This document shows, in pieces, positions 63,985-64,000 of a stretch of DNA of 64,000 nt (position 1 is its first letter; the number at the start of each line of letters is the position of its first letter). The notes beneath the pieces are model-generated. The model was given only the letters and a program-made list of their open reading frames with translations. It was not told the origin of the DNA and searched no databases. This stretch comes from Cladopsammia gracilis (taxonomy: Eukaryota > Cnidaria > Anthozoa > Scleractinia > Dendrophylliidae): contig JAJGOT010000057.1 of the NCBI GenBank assembly GCA_022457155.1, positions 1,628,501-1,692,500 on the forward strand, read 5' to 3'. The translations under genes were made by a program, and so were the position numbers.

Positions 63985-64000
63985 TACGGAAGAGTAATAG

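Overview
The window is nuclear DNA of a cnidarian, most likely a coral or other anthozoan. Its genes have many short exons with GT-AG introns, and the introns and spacers are full of short inverted-repeat elements, tRNA-derived repeats and poly-C tracts. Above all it carries lipoxygenase genes whose N-terminal domain is a catalase-related allene oxide synthase (AOS), a fusion known from corals. The assignment to Anthozoa is inference; the species cannot be read from the sequence.

Three paralogous genes lie head to tail on the + strand. Gene A (before base 1 to 16408) is an AOS-lipoxygenase fusion whose first exons fall outside the window. Gene B (24482-35650) is a complete fusion of 13 exons and 1072 residues. 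Gene C (PLAT start at 56032, running off the right edge after 63580) is a lipoxygenase with a PLAT domain and no AOS domain; only its last exon is missing. Shared exon sizes (201, 264, 202, 212 and 348 nt) and identical intron phases show that the three arose by tandem duplication. All keep the iron-ligand histidines and asparagine and a glycine at the Coffa position, which predicts R-stereospecific oxygenation. In the known pathway arachidonate is converted to 8R-hydroperoxide by the lipoxygenase domain and then to an allene oxide by the AOS domain, leading to alpha-ketols and preclavulone-type cyclopentenones.

Two points stand out. First, the AOS half of gene B has lost the axial haem tyrosine (Lys instead, in the R-x-x-x-Y motif) and the distal asparagine (Gln instead), although the reading frame is intact; gene A keeps the tyrosine. 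Second, the 20 kb between B and C holds three copies of a short leader-like exon encoding a peptide with FIRR(K/R)L. Two of them are in the right phase to splice into the first PLAT exon of gene C. Gene B has its own leader exon with an N-myristoylation and polylysine signature.

Layout: 1-16408 gene A, with a 1.5 kb tandem duplication, GATCGC-rich elements and a decayed reverse transcriptase fragment in its introns, plus a tRNA-like element whose anticodon arm has expanded to about 24 tandem copies; 16409-24481 spacer with nested inverted-repeat elements; 24482-35650 gene B, with a truncated LINE, a partial duplicate of one exon and a long AT microsatellite in its introns; 35651-56020 spacer with repeats and the leader-like exons; 56021-64000 gene C with a minisatellite and a helicase-like fragment in its introns. 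Several inverted-repeat elements share TTA target duplications and similar ends, and one contains a fragment of a MADF-domain gene, pointing to a PIF/Harbinger-type source. No rRNA, convincing functional tRNA, CRISPR array or other complete protein gene was seen.
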